Part shown: positions 33,745 to 41,949 of the stretch, piece by piece
Layout: every line of letters starts with the position of its first letter
Numbering within the stretch: the stretch's first letter is position 1
Source of the DNA: Nostoc favosum CHAB5714
GTDB taxonomy: Bacteria > Cyanobacteriota > Cyanobacteriia > Cyanobacteriales > Nostocaceae
Reading direction: 5' to 3'
DNA length: 64,000 nucleotides
Assembly (NCBI RefSeq): GCF_020829495.1
Contig: NZ_JAIVFQ010000001.1
Coordinates: 62,001 to 126,000 of the forward strand
Program-made: the position numbers and the translations under genes
Notes under the pieces: generated by a model
The model's database searches: none
What the model was told of the DNA's origin: nothing
The model's input: only the letters and a program-made list of their open reading frames with translations

Positions 33745-34221
33745 ATGATTTCACTAAAATCAAGCTTGATTGTTATAGGAAGTGTAGGGCTGCTTTTTTT
33801 TGGAGCTTGTAGTAACAGTAATCAAGTAGCTACTACCGAAAAAAGTCCAGCTATTTCTACCTCAAATCCAGCTTCGCCTGCTGGCAAAACATCTAGCCAG
33901 CATGGTGAATCTAAAGGAGGTCAAGTTGTGGAAACAGGAGCCTATCATTTAGAGTTTGTAGCTGAGAAAGAAGCTAATGGAACTCACATGGATTTTTACT
34001 TACAAAAAGGCGACAATCACGAAGCAATATCTAATGCCAAAGTTAAAGCTCAAGTTCAGACACCTGATGGAAGCCAGAAAACTTTAAACCTTACTTATGA
34101 CCAAGAAGGTAAACACTATACTGTTTTGCTACCAGAAAAATCTTCTGGTCAATATCAAGTGAAGATGCTTGTGGATGTTGACGGCAAAAAAGTAGACGGT
34201 CGTTTTAGTTTTAATAAGTAA
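33745..34221 (+). CDS. Small lipoprotein of the metal efflux operon
   Basis: This 158-residue predicted lipoprotein has the signal SSLIVIGSVGLLFFGAC and a Ser/Thr/Pro linker. A beta-sandwich-like domain with HLEFVAEKEANGTHMDFYL and QVKMLVDVDGKKVDGRFSF follows, including several His and Met residues that could bind metal. The ATG at 33745 has a strong GGAGGAAATT site in front; an earlier in-frame ATG at 33700 starts right after the pump stop and lacks one. Synechocystis copBAC also has a small third gene (copC); orthology was not tested. It ends the operon. Confidence 0.78.
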   Translation: MISLKSSLIVIGSVGLLFFGACSNSNQVATTEKSPAISTSNPASPAGKTSSQHGESKGGQVVETGAYHLEFVAEKEANGTHMDFYLQKGDNHEAISNAKVKAQVQTPDGSQKTLNLTYDQEGKHYTVLLPEKSSGQYQVKMLVDVDGKKVDGRFSFNK

Positions 34222-34621
34222 ATCTGCAAGCAATTCTCAGAGGATGTCTTAAAAGTATTGGGCGAATATAATTCAATATGGGTTAAGGATAATCTTAGGT
34301 TGGGTTGAGGAACGAAACTAAACCTACCTAGCTTAAGCTTTTTAGAACTAACTAAACCGTATTAGAATATAATTCGCTACTACACAAGTAAAATCTACCT
34401 GCGTGGAATAACGAAAAAATTAAATTTTTTAAACCTGCATAAGTAGGTTTTCTTAGTGTAGCCGTCATTTCCAATCGTCAGCTATTTTTTTAAAAGTGGG
34501 ACGCACCTAAATTTCATCTTGATTTCATCTATCTCTATCAAGCTAGTTAATAGCAGATTTATTTAAAAATAATGAGTCTGATACTAGATTAACAAGATTG
34601 GTTTATTGGAGATTTGAAATC
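34222..34621. other. Intergenic region with small hairpin and promoter box
   Basis: A weak hairpin (AAACCT...AGGTTTT, 34431-34450) may terminate the efflux operon. The TTCAT box 3 at 34511-34530 follows. The rest is AT-rich and without a gene. Confidence 0.5.
34511..34530 (+). promoter_or_regulatory. TTCAT direct-repeat box 3 (DUF2808/regulator promoter)
   Basis: ATTTCATCTTGATTTCATCT differs from boxes 1 and 2 at a few positions outside the half-sites but keeps the 11-bp period. It lies 92 bp before the GTG start of the DUF2808 gene and thus upstream of the response regulator, suggesting autoregulation. Confidence 0.7.
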
Positions 34622-35095
34622 GTGAAAAAATTCATTTTTACAACGGCGATTAGTTTGACACTTACAGCTTCATTCTCTGCTGTCTATGCAAGTCAGATAC
34701 CAGCTAATAAGAGTTTTCCTCATATTCTTAGCACAGTGCAATTTCCCCAAATTAAATGGGGAACTGTTCGACATACTTTCAAATTGGAAATTCCTCAAAA
34801 TAGCAGTGCTATTACCCAGATAAATATCGATGTTCCACCTGGTTTAAGTGTAAAAAATAATTTCAGTATTTCTGATCAATCTGGTCGAAAAATTCAGGCA
34901 AATACCACTGTTAACGATCGCAAGATTACGATCGCTTTCGCCCAACTTGTCGCCCCTGCGAATATACTCAATATTGATATGAATAGAGTAAACCGGACGG
35001 GAACTTCAAATGCTTGGCTCTACCGAGTTTCTGCTAAATTTGTTGGTAGTGATGCAGAAATTCCCGTAGGTGTAGCCCAGTTTCGGATCTACTAA
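34622..35095 (+). CDS. DUF2808 family exported protein
   Basis: This 157-residue secreted protein has the signal peptide VKKFIFTTAISLTLTASFSAVYA and a single beta-rich domain. The DUF2808 pattern is visible: WGTVRHTFKLEIPQNSSAITQINI, FSISDQSGRKI, ending VGVAQFRIY. GTG at 34622 is chosen because TTGGAGATTTGAAATC supplies a ribosome site and the signal peptide starts there. It is preceded by a TTCAT box and followed 109 bp later by the response regulator gene. A periplasmic role in metal response is an inference from context. Confidence 0.8.
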   Translation: MKKFIFTTAISLTLTASFSAVYASQIPANKSFPHILSTVQFPQIKWGTVRHTFKLEIPQNSSAITQINIDVPPGLSVKNNFSISDQSGRKIQANTTVNDRKITIAFAQLVAPANILNIDMNRVNRTGTSNAWLYRVSAKFVGSDAEIPVGVAQFRIY

Positions 35096-35204
35096 TCTAC
35101 AGTTTTTGATGGTAAATCATAGATTTTTAAACTTTGAGGAGGTGAAGGTGGTTCTTATGATATCAATCTAGGAGATACAAATTAATCGTTGGCTGGTAAA
35201 TTAT

Positions 35205-35915
35205 ATGAGAGTTCTGCTAGTCGAAGATGAGCCAGATTTGGGTTCGGCAATTAAGCGTACATTGAACCTGGAAAAGTATGTAGTTGACTGGGTTTTAGAT
35301 GGTAATGAGGCATGGGATTATCTAGAAAACCAGTGGACGCAGTACACTCTAGCTATTATCGATTGGATGTTGCCAGGATTGTCTGGGTTAGAACTGTGTA
35401 CTCGGCTACGAACACGACGTAATCCTCTGCCGGTTTTGATGCTGACAGCCAAAGATCGGATGGAAGATAAAGTTGCTGGACTAGATGCAGGTGCTGATGA
35501 TTATCTGGTGAAGCCCTTTGGTATGGCGGAATTGTTGGCGCGGTTGCGTGCTTTGCAGAGGCGATCACCTCAATTTCAATCCAAGGAGTTAACTGTTGGC
35601 AATCTGACTCTCGATTACGGTAACAGTACGGTTGTCACTCAGAACCATCAGGGGGATAAACAGGTAATTCCTTTAACTAATAAAGAATTCCAGCTACTAG
35701 AGTATTTGATGAAGCACCCGCACCAAATTGTCACAACTGAACAGATTCGCAATCAGCTTTGGGAGGTGAGTGCAGAACCCGTTAGTAATGTGGTGGCGGC
35801 TCAAATACGTTTGCTGCGCCGCAGATTAGCTAATAGTGGTTGTGGAAACCCCATTGAAACTATGCATGGTGTGGGATATCGTCTCAATCTCACCGATGAA
35901 AGTCCCCGTTTTTAA
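35205..35915 (+). CDS. OmpR-family response regulator (RppA/NrsR/CopR-like)
   Basis: This 236-residue regulator has a receiver domain with the acidic pocket VEDEPD, phospho-acceptor Asp53 in IIDWMLPG, and the LVKPFG lysine. A winged-helix OmpR/PhoB DNA-binding domain (about 125-230, LTNKEFQLLEYLM, GVGYRLNL) follows. It resembles the metal-responsive regulators of cyanobacteria. The three TTCAT direct-repeat boxes are the obvious candidate targets. The kinase partner follows at 36304, separated by an antitoxin-like gene on the other strand. Confidence 0.9.
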   Translation: MRVLLVEDEPDLGSAIKRTLNLEKYVVDWVLDGNEAWDYLENQWTQYTLAIIDWMLPGLSGLELCTRLRTRRNPLPVLMLTAKDRMEDKVAGLDAGADDYLVKPFGMAELLARLRALQRRSPQFQSKELTVGNLTLDYGNSTVVTQNHQGDKQVIPLTNKEFQLLEYLMKHPHQIVTTEQIRNQLWEVSAEPVSNVVAAQIRLLRRRLANSGCGNPIETMHGVGYRLNLTDESPRF

Positions 35916-36150
35916 GAGTGAAATAATCGTCATAGATACTCATTTTTGCGCTATCCCAATCATCTGCAAAGGTTGCTAGATGCGATCGCAAAATCTTAGC
36001 CTGCGATTTGTTAATTCCCTGAGAAGCTAGGTCAATCTGATTCGACCTCATAAAAGTCACAATTACTCGCGTTCCTTCATCTATATCAGTGGATTGTTCA
36101 GTGAGTTCCACTCGACTATTACGATATATGCCTTCAATATTATTCAGCAT
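35890..36150 (-). CDS. Antitoxin-like small protein, orphan
   Basis: This 86-residue protein begins MLNNIEGIYRNSRVELTEQ with the TDIDEGTRVIVTF pattern, the AF2212/DUF104-like antitoxin type common in cyanobacteria. It ends with LATFADDWDSAKMSIYDDY, normally the toxin-binding tail. A toxin (PIN or MazF) usually follows immediately; here the next gene on this strand is absent. The 3' end overlaps the response regulator end by 26 bp in antisense. An alternative ATG lies at 36162. Confidence 0.68.
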   Translation of the reverse strand: MLNNIEGIYRNSRVELTEQSTDIDEGTRVIVTFMRSNQIDLASQGINKSQAKILRSHLATFADDWDSAKMSIYDDYFTLKNGDFHR

Positions 36151-36303
36151 TTTTAACCTCATTGCTACAATATAATGCGGTTTATGGCAACATTTTTCTT
36201 CTGATTAAAGATATTTAGTCATGTTTCTATGATATCGTTATTTGCTTTTCTGATTTGTTGCATTTGTGCTATAGGTTCAAGCGGCTGCCAATGATGTTTT
36301 GTT

Positions 36304-37692
36304 ATGAATCAAAATAAACTTTTTAACCTAACGCGAGTACGTTTGGCTTTGTGGTATACACTCGTCATGGCTGTGATTTTAAGCCTATGCGGATTCGGCG
36401 TATACAAAGCCGTATCCCATGCTCATTGGGTAGCATTAGACCGAGAACTGGAATCTGTCGCGGGAACGATACACGACGCGATCGAACTGAAACTAAAGCA
36501 ACCCGGACGCGTTGAACCAGTTGTACAGCAGCTTTTACCAAATATTTGTGTAATTGGGGAAAGCTGCATTCAACAGCAGTCAAGTTCTAAAAGGCATATT
36601 CTCAGCGCAATTCATCAAGGCTACTACTATGTACGTTTTTTTGATAATTCAGGACGCTTGATTGCGATCGCAGGTTCTCATCCAGATGAACTTTCTCTAG
36701 TCTTTAACAAAAAACTTTGGCAAACTCTCAAAGATAGCAAAGGTAAGCCATATCACCAAATTTCATTTGGACTGCACACTCAAGACAATCGTGATTGGGG
36801 ATACATCCAAGTGGGGCGAAGTCTGGAAGATTTCAATAGTTATCTGGATGCTGTAAAATTAATTTTAGCCGTGGGATTACCTACAACTATGGTTGTAGTT
36901 AGTGTTGCTAGTTGGTGGTTAGCAGGATTAGCGATGCAACCTATTTATCAATCCTATAGACAAATCCAACAATTTACAGCCGATGTAGCACATGAGTTGC
37001 GAACACCTTTAGCTGCAACACAAGCAACAGTGGAATCAGCGTTGTTGATGCCGAAACTGGATGAAATCGAAGCCCAGGACATTTTGCGAACTATACAGCG
37101 TCAGAATCATCGACTTACTTCTTTAGTTGTAGATTTGCTCCTCTTGGCTCGCCTAGATCGGCAACCTCTGCCATTACGACATGAATGTTGCTTAAATGAT
37201 ATTGTCAGCGACTTAATAGAGGAATTTGCAGCGATCGCCTTTTCTGCCAAAGTAACACTAACATCTGCAATGCGAGTCGAGCAACCTCTAAATATCGTAG
37301 GTGATTCTGAGCAACTTTATCGTCTGGTTTCTAATTTAATTATCAATGCAATTCAATACACGCCACAATCTGGAAAGGTAACTGTTGTCTTAGATCGTAG
37401 TGAAAATTATGCTGTGATTCAGGTTCAAGATACAGGTATTGGTATCCCCCACCAGGAACTAACTCGGATTTTTGATCGCTTTTACCGAGTGAATAGCGAT
37501 CGCTCTCGTAAAACTGGTGGTTCTGGATTAGGATTAGCGATCGCTCAGGCAATTATTCATGCACACCAAGGTAGGTTAAACGTACAGAGTCAATTAGGTA
37601 AAGGTAGCACTTTTACCATTCAATTACCCTTAGATGTCACGCCAATTTACCAATTTCAATTGCTGTATCGTCGCCAGCCTAAATTTAAATAA
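36304..37692 (+). CDS. Sensor histidine kinase of the metal-response system (RppB/NrsS/CopS-like)
   Basis: This 462-residue kinase has two membrane helices (about 13-36 and 187-210) flanking a 150-residue periplasmic sensor with two Cys (ANICVIGESCIQQQ region: NICVIGESC). The H-box FTADVAHELRTPLAA, N-box NLIINAIQYTP, G1 DTGIGIP and G2 GGSGLGLAIA motifs are all intact. It probably phosphorylates the regulator at 35205. The Cys pair in the sensor is a plausible metal site (inference). It converges with a Uma2 gene 7 bp away. Confidence 0.9.
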   Translation: MNQNKLFNLTRVRLALWYTLVMAVILSLCGFGVYKAVSHAHWVALDRELESVAGTIHDAIELKLKQPGRVEPVVQQLLPNICVIGESCIQQQSSSKRHILSAIHQGYYYVRFFDNSGRLIAIAGSHPDELSLVFNKKLWQTLKDSKGKPYHQISFGLHTQDNRDWGYIQVGRSLEDFNSYLDAVKLILAVGLPTTMVVVSVASWWLAGLAMQPIYQSYRQIQQFTADVAHELRTPLAATQATVESALLMPKLDEIEAQDILRTIQRQNHRLTSLVVDLLLLARLDRQPLPLRHECCLNDIVSDLIEEFAAIAFSAKVTLTSAMRVEQPLNIVGDSEQLYRLVSNLIINAIQYTPQSGKVTVVLDRSENYAVIQVQDTGIGIPHQELTRIFDRFYRVNSDRSRKTGGSGLGLAIAQAIIHAHQGRLNVQSQLGKGSTFTIQLPLDVTPIYQFQLLYRRQPKFK

Positions 37693-37699
37693 AACTTTT

Positions 37700-38284
37700 T
37701 TACCAAACTTTACTTATATTCAAAATAAACCCAGGTAATACCAACTCGCCGCTAACGGTAGCAGGATTATCCAAACATTCCTCTGACAATCCAGGACGAT
37801 AAATATAAACTTTACGCTGCTTACGGTCAATCAACCAGCCTAACTGTATTCCTGGCTCATTCATATATTCCTCCATTTTTTCCTTCAAAGTCTGGAGGTT
37901 GTCGCTGGGAGATTTGAGTTCGACTACAAAATCTGGACAAATGGGTGCAAACTTTCGCTGTTGTTCTGGAGATAGAGCATTCCACCGTTCTAGTTTAATC
38001 CAGGAGGCATCTGGAGAGCGTTCTGCACCTGTTGATAACTTAAATCCTGTACTAGAGCTAAAAGTTATACCTGTACCATCTTGTTCTGACCACACCCATA
38101 GCTGTCCTGAGATATTAACTTCTCGGTTTCCTGTCTCTGAACCAGTAGGAGGCATAATTACCAATTCTCCAAATTTATTTCGCTCAATGCGTAAATCACG
38201 ATTCACTTGACAGAACTCAAAAAATTGTTCGTCTGTCATTTGCATTGATGACGGAATTTGCAAAACCAAAGGGGATGAAAACAT
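37700..38284 (-). CDS. Uma2 family (DUF820) putative nuclease
   Basis: This 194-residue Uma2 protein is about 80% identical by eye to the tandem pair at 20730-22092. It lacks the CLTTSHSVS insertion, so it shows the ancestral form of this segment (GAERSPDASW). The PPTGSETGNRE, PDFVVELKS and DNLQTLKEKMEEYM blocks are intact. GGAGGAAATC precedes the ATG. Function is unknown. Confidence 0.84.
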   Translation of the reverse strand: MFSSPLVLQIPSSMQMTDEQFFEFCQVNRDLRIERNKFGELVIMPPTGSETGNREVNISGQLWVWSEQDGTGITFSSSTGFKLSTGAERSPDASWIKLERWNALSPEQQRKFAPICPDFVVELKSPSDNLQTLKEKMEEYMNEPGIQLGWLIDRKQRKVYIYRPGLSEECLDNPATVSGELVLPGFILNISKVW

Positions 38285-38317
38285 CGGGATTTCCTCCAGG
38301 TTATGATGCCTAGCCCA

Positions 38318-38463
38318 CTGACAATTCAGGTCATGTGCAAAAGCCCACGAAAACCTAACCCCCTAACCCCCTTCCCGTGGCGGGAAGGGGAAAATTCAAA
38401 GTCTTTCTCCTTAAAGGAAGAGAGAAATAGAAGTGAGGTTTTCCAGATGACCTGAATTGTCAG
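38318..38463. mobile_element. MITE with CTGACAATTCAGGTCAT ends
   Basis: Perfect 17-bp inverted repeats CTGACAATTCAGGTCAT (38318-38334) and ATGACCTGAATTGTCAG (38447-38463) bound the element. It is flanked by exact 8-bp direct repeats CTAGCCCA at 38310-38317 and 38464-38471. The core is shared, inverted, with 28652-28799. It lies 33 bp upstream of the Uma2 start and may affect its promoter. Confidence 0.85.
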
Positions 38464-38503
38464 CTAGCCCACTGACTATATTCTCACCCAAATAAACAAA
38501 GAA

Positions 38504-38536
38504 GCAAAGATATAACTTTGCGTCTTTGCTTTTTTA
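38504..38536 (-). terminator. Possible terminator of the peroxiredoxin gene
   Basis: Read on the minus strand, GCAAAG...CTTTGC (38521-38504, loop TTATAT) lies about 35 bp past the peroxiredoxin stop and is followed by TTCTTTGTTT. The stem is only 6 bp, so this is tentative. Confidence 0.4.
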
Positions 38537-38555
38537 TCCGAAATCATTTTCAGAT

Positions 38556-39194
38556 TTACTTGTTAGGCTGAGGAGTCATCCGCAGATAGGGTTTGATTTC
38601 CTCGTAACCTTTGGGGAATTTTTCTTTGAGTACTTCTGGATCTTTCAGTGAGGGGACAATTACAACATCCTCTCCATCTTTCCAGTCAGCTGGTGTCGCC
38701 ACGCTGTAGTTATCAGTCAATTGCAGAGAATCAATTACCCGCAAAAGTTCATCAAAGTTACGTCCCGTGCTGGGAGGATAGGTGAAACTTAGGCGGAGTT
38801 TCTTATTAGGATCAATTACGAAAACCGATCGCACTGTCACAGCCGCATTAGCATTCGGGTGGATCATGTCGTAAAGCTCAGAAACCTTGCGATCAGCATC
38901 CGCCAAAATTGGGTAGTTGAGGGTGGTGCTTTGAGTTTCTTCAATGTCTCCCACCCAGCCTTTGTGAGATTCTACGTCATCAACGCTGAGTGCGATCGCT
39001 TTGACATTGCGCTTGTCAAATTCTGGTTTTAGCTTGGCAACTGTTCCGAGTTCTGTTGTGCAAACAGGTGTAAAATCAGCAGGGTGAGAGAACAGCACAA
39101 CCCAGCTGTCACCTGCCCATTGGTAAAAATCGATGTCGCCGTGTGTTGAGGCTTGCGTAAAGTTGGGTACTGTGTCACCTAGACGGAGAGCCAT
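38556..39194 (-). CDS. 1-Cys peroxiredoxin
   Basis: This 212-residue Prx6-type peroxiredoxin reduces peroxides with a single peroxidatic cysteine in FTPVCTTELG (near residue 45). The HPADFTPVCTTE block, the conserved Arg in the AVTVRSVFVIDP stretch and the C-terminal dimer arm (PADWKDGEDVVIVPSL) are intact. Length is typical. The N-terminus MALRLGDTVPNF is that of the cyanobacterial family. Confidence 0.93.
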   Translation of the reverse strand: MALRLGDTVPNFTQASTHGDIDFYQWAGDSWVVLFSHPADFTPVCTTELGTVAKLKPEFDKRNVKAIALSVDDVESHKGWVGDIEETQSTTLNYPILADADRKVSELYDMIHPNANAAVTVRSVFVIDPNKKLRLSFTYPPSTGRNFDELLRVIDSLQLTDNYSVATPADWKDGEDVVIVPSLKDPEVLKEKFPKGYEEIKPYLRMTPQPNK

Positions 39195-39630
39195 GTGAGA
39201 TTCCCTGTAGTTAAAAGATCATACGTGTTCTACTTTGCCATCATGACATAAAACCCCTATTCCCCAATCGGAGTTTAGCGGTTTGAAACAAAATTTTAGG
39301 TTGTCAGCACTCTCGGATAAGGGACGAGAGGATGGTAAAATTTATTGACTAAAGTACACATATATGCTCTAAATTAATATGTTTTGGTTACAGGTTTTTC
39401 TTTACTAGAAGACTGCAAGTATCAGGGCGATATCTGACTATAAACTATTGCATGTCTAGGCTCATTTAGTTGCAACATTTCCACATTATTGCAGCATTAC
39501 GAGAAAATTTCTTCGCATAGATACAATATTGTCATAAGTTTCTAACCTGTTAAAAATTGAATTTTTATAAAGCAAATAGTCAGAATAAAGACTACAAATA
39601 TGTTTATTATTTTTGGATTTTGAATTACTT
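39195..39630. other. Divergent AT-rich intergenic region
   Basis: This 436-bp gap is between the peroxiredoxin gene and a plus-strand membrane protein gene. It contains a GC-balanced leader next to the peroxiredoxin ATG and a very AT-rich half. No repeat, hairpin or operator was recognised. Confidence 0.4.
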
Positions 39631-40344
39631 ATGATGATATTAATTTTTTTGGTTATTGGTGTTATCTTCAGCACAACTGCGAGTTTTGTTTTTGGAGTTC
39701 CGTGGTTGATGCCGATTTTAGGTGCTGCTGTCCCCTATCCCATTTTCTTTTTACAAGTGCGTCGTCAACAATATAAAAGTGCTTTTTGGTGGATGTTACT
39801 GTGGGGAGTTTTGCAGAGTATTGCTGTAATTGTAGCAACAGCGAACGCACCAGAAACAGCAGCAAAAGTCATCCTCCGTGGACAGTCATACACTACAGAA
39901 ATGTTGCACTGGATTCGCACGGGAGAAGGTATGGAAGGTTCACTCAATTTATTTTTACCAGACCATTTATTGCACTACGGGATTTTTTGTATTCTCTGTA
40001 TTGTCACTTTAAGTAGCATGGCATTGATATTCGGCACTTGGATGCTGAACTACATGAATTTTTATGTTGCAGAATTAGTGAAAATTAGTGCTAAACCTTG
40101 GTTAGCAGCTATTTTAGGGTGGTATCCGTGGTCAATTTTGCGGATAATTGGGTTTATCGCCACTGGTGTAGCTTTAGCTGCATTAGGATTAAATTTAGTA
40201 ACTCGCATCAGAGGCGAAATTCCGAAATCTCCCTTTCCGAAAACTTATATGTTAATTGGGATTGGTTTTGTGATTGCGGATATTGTTGTCAAAGCAGTTC
40301 TAGCGCCTATTTGGCAAAAACTGCTGTTGTCTGCGTTGGGTTAA
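39631..40344 (+). CDS. Integral membrane protein of unknown function
   Basis: This protein of about 237 residues has six predicted membrane helices and no recognised catalytic motif. Notable pieces are VPWLMPILGAAVPYPIFFLQ, a lumen/periplasm loop with WIRTGEGMEGSLNLFLPDH, and WYPWSILRIIGF. The start is uncertain: ATG 39631 and 39634 and TTG 39613 are all open. A MITE is inserted 11 bp after the stop. I do not recognise the family. Confidence 0.65.
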   Translation: MMILIFLVIGVIFSTTASFVFGVPWLMPILGAAVPYPIFFLQVRRQQYKSAFWWMLLWGVLQSIAVIVATANAPETAAKVILRGQSYTTEMLHWIRTGEGMEGSLNLFLPDHLLHYGIFCILCIVTLSSMALIFGTWMLNYMNFYVAELVKISAKPWLAAILGWYPWSILRIIGFIATGVALAALGLNLVTRIRGEIPKSPFPKTYMLIGIGFVIADIVVKAVLAPIWQKLLLSALG

Positions 40345-40355
40345 AAGAGAAGTCA

Positions 40356-40545
40356 TATCATGTTCGCATAATTAGTTATGATTTCCACAGTCATTGCACC
40401 CCACACGCCAGATGCTCCACTTGGGGAGACCCCAAGACCGCACTGGCTCCCCTTAATCCCCTCCCCGCAAGCAGGAGGGGAGACGAAGCGACGATTGTCG
40501 GGGTGGGGTTCTTCGGGTTTAATAAGTAATCAAGCGAACATGATA
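40356..40545. mobile_element. MITE with TATCATGTTCGC ends
   Basis: Perfect 12-bp inverted repeats TATCATGTTCGC (40356-40367) and GCGAACATGATA (40534-40545) bound the element. TCA direct repeats flank it at 40353-40355 and 40546-40548. It is the same family as the element in hicA (16614-16757), in opposite orientation and 46 bp longer. Confidence 0.87.
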
Positions 40546-40616
40546 TCACAAGTCAGAATTCAGAATTCTGAAATTCAATTCTGAATCCTGGCTCCTAACT
40601 CCTGAATTCTTTCTTG

Positions 40617-41795
40617 TTAAATTAATTTGTTTGCCAGAATTTTCTGGTAGGCTTGGATTGTTTGCCTAGCGATCGCATCCCAGCTAAAATTTTCCAATGC
40701 ATATTTTTGGGCGTTTAATCCCCGGCGTTGGCGTTCTGCGGGATTTTGCAAAGCTTCTTGTAGTAACTCTACCAGTGGTTGGATATCTGTTGCACCCACC
40801 CAACCCGACTCGCTATCACGTATCTGTTGACAAATATGTACTTGGTCAGAAATGACTACGGGTATACCTGCTACCATTGCTTCAGCTACAGCAATCCCAA
40901 AATTTTCGTAGTAGGAAGGCAAGACAAATAAATCAGCAGCTTGTAGTAAACTAACTTTTAGCTCACCAGTGACAAAGCCAGTAATTGTAGTGTGCGATCG
41001 CAGTGGTGAATTTTGAATTTGGGATATTATCTTTTTTTCGTAATCTGGATCTTGGGGATTTGTACCAGCTAAGACAAAATGAAACTTATAACCAACCGCT
41101 AACAGCTTCTCTAGCGCCGGAATCAGCAAATTTAACCCCTTTTTCGGGTCAATTCGTGACATAAACAATACTAAAGGCACATCCTCTGGTATTTTTAACT
41201 GACTATATACATTTTTAACGGGCGATTGAGGGGGAATCACACCCAAGGGAATCACCAAATCTGGCGTAGATACTCCAAATCTTTCTGATATTTTAGCTTC
41301 TTGCTCGCTGGTAAAATGAATTGCTGCTGCACCAGCTAAATTTTGACGTTCTATGATTGCGACATAAAGCTGTTTTAATTGTTTTTTCTTTTGTAAATCA
41401 GCCGGATCGAGAGTACCTAAAGGACGGAAAATATAAGGTAGCTTTTGCTGACGACACACAATAGCAGCAGCACTACTTATGGGAGAGAATAGAGCATGAA
41501 TATGTGCTATATCAAACTCGTGAGCATGACCTTTTAGCCAGTTTAATAAATCTAGGGAAAATTTGTAGCGACGAAATGGGGCGCAACGAAAGTAAATTAT
41601 TTCATAACCATCTTGTTTAATTGGGTGATTTAAAGGAACATCCAGAGGTATTTGACCATTATCACCATTACTATCAGTTGTGAGAATTGTAACTTCCACT
41701 CCCTCTTTTACCAAAGCTGGAGCTAATCCTAGTACCATTTGACTGGGGCCGCCATAAATCAGAGAAATTGAGGGAACAATTTGTAATATTTTCAT
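40617..41795 (-). CDS. Glycosyltransferase family 4
   Basis: This 392-residue GT-B glycosyltransferase begins KILQIVPSISLIYGGPSQMV, with the donor domain from about residue 190 (VLFMSRIDPKKGLNLL). The E-x7-E motif lies in PSYYENFGIAVAEAMVAGIP. It probably transfers a hexose onto a lipid-linked or growing polysaccharide chain. It is the downstream-most gene of the minus-strand exopolysaccharide block; a 118-bp repeat element separates it from the next GT. Confidence 0.88.
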   Translation of the reverse strand: MKILQIVPSISLIYGGPSQMVLGLAPALVKEGVEVTILTTDSNGDNGQIPLDVPLNHPIKQDGYEIIYFRCAPFRRYKFSLDLLNWLKGHAHEFDIAHIHALFSPISSAAAIVCRQQKLPYIFRPLGTLDPADLQKKKQLKQLYVAIIERQNLAGAAAIHFTSEQEAKISERFGVSTPDLVIPLGVIPPQSPVKNVYSQLKIPEDVPLVLFMSRIDPKKGLNLLIPALEKLLAVGYKFHFVLAGTNPQDPDYEKKIISQIQNSPLRSHTTITGFVTGELKVSLLQAADLFVLPSYYENFGIAVAEAMVAGIPVVISDQVHICQQIRDSESGWVGATDIQPLVELLQEALQNPAERQRRGLNAQKYALENFSWDAIARQTIQAYQKILANKLI

Positions 41796-41831
41796 TTTTT
41801 TGTCATTTGTTATTTGTCATTTTTTATTCAC

Positions 41832-41949
41832 TAGATATCTTGCAAAAGTCCACCCCACCCCTTAATCCCCTCCCCGCCTGCGGGGAGGGGAGACAAAGCG
41901 TAGCTTTGGCGGGGTGGGGTTCTTATTTGTGATTTATGCAAGAAGTCTA
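41832..41949. mobile_element. Miniature element with TAGATATCTTGCA ends
   Basis: TAGATATCTTGCA (41832-41844) and TGCAAGAAGTCTA (41937-41949) are imperfect inverted repeats, 11 of 13 matching. They enclose the same GC-rich core (CCCCTCCCCGC...GGCGGGGTGGGGTTCTT) found in the 16614 and 40356 elements. No target duplication is evident. Confidence 0.55.

Noticed and set aside
36304-37692. Naming the two-component system nrsRS or copRS outright
   Set aside because: Ni- and Cu-sensing pairs are close relatives; the DUF305 neighbour and TTCAT boxes favour copper but do not prove it.
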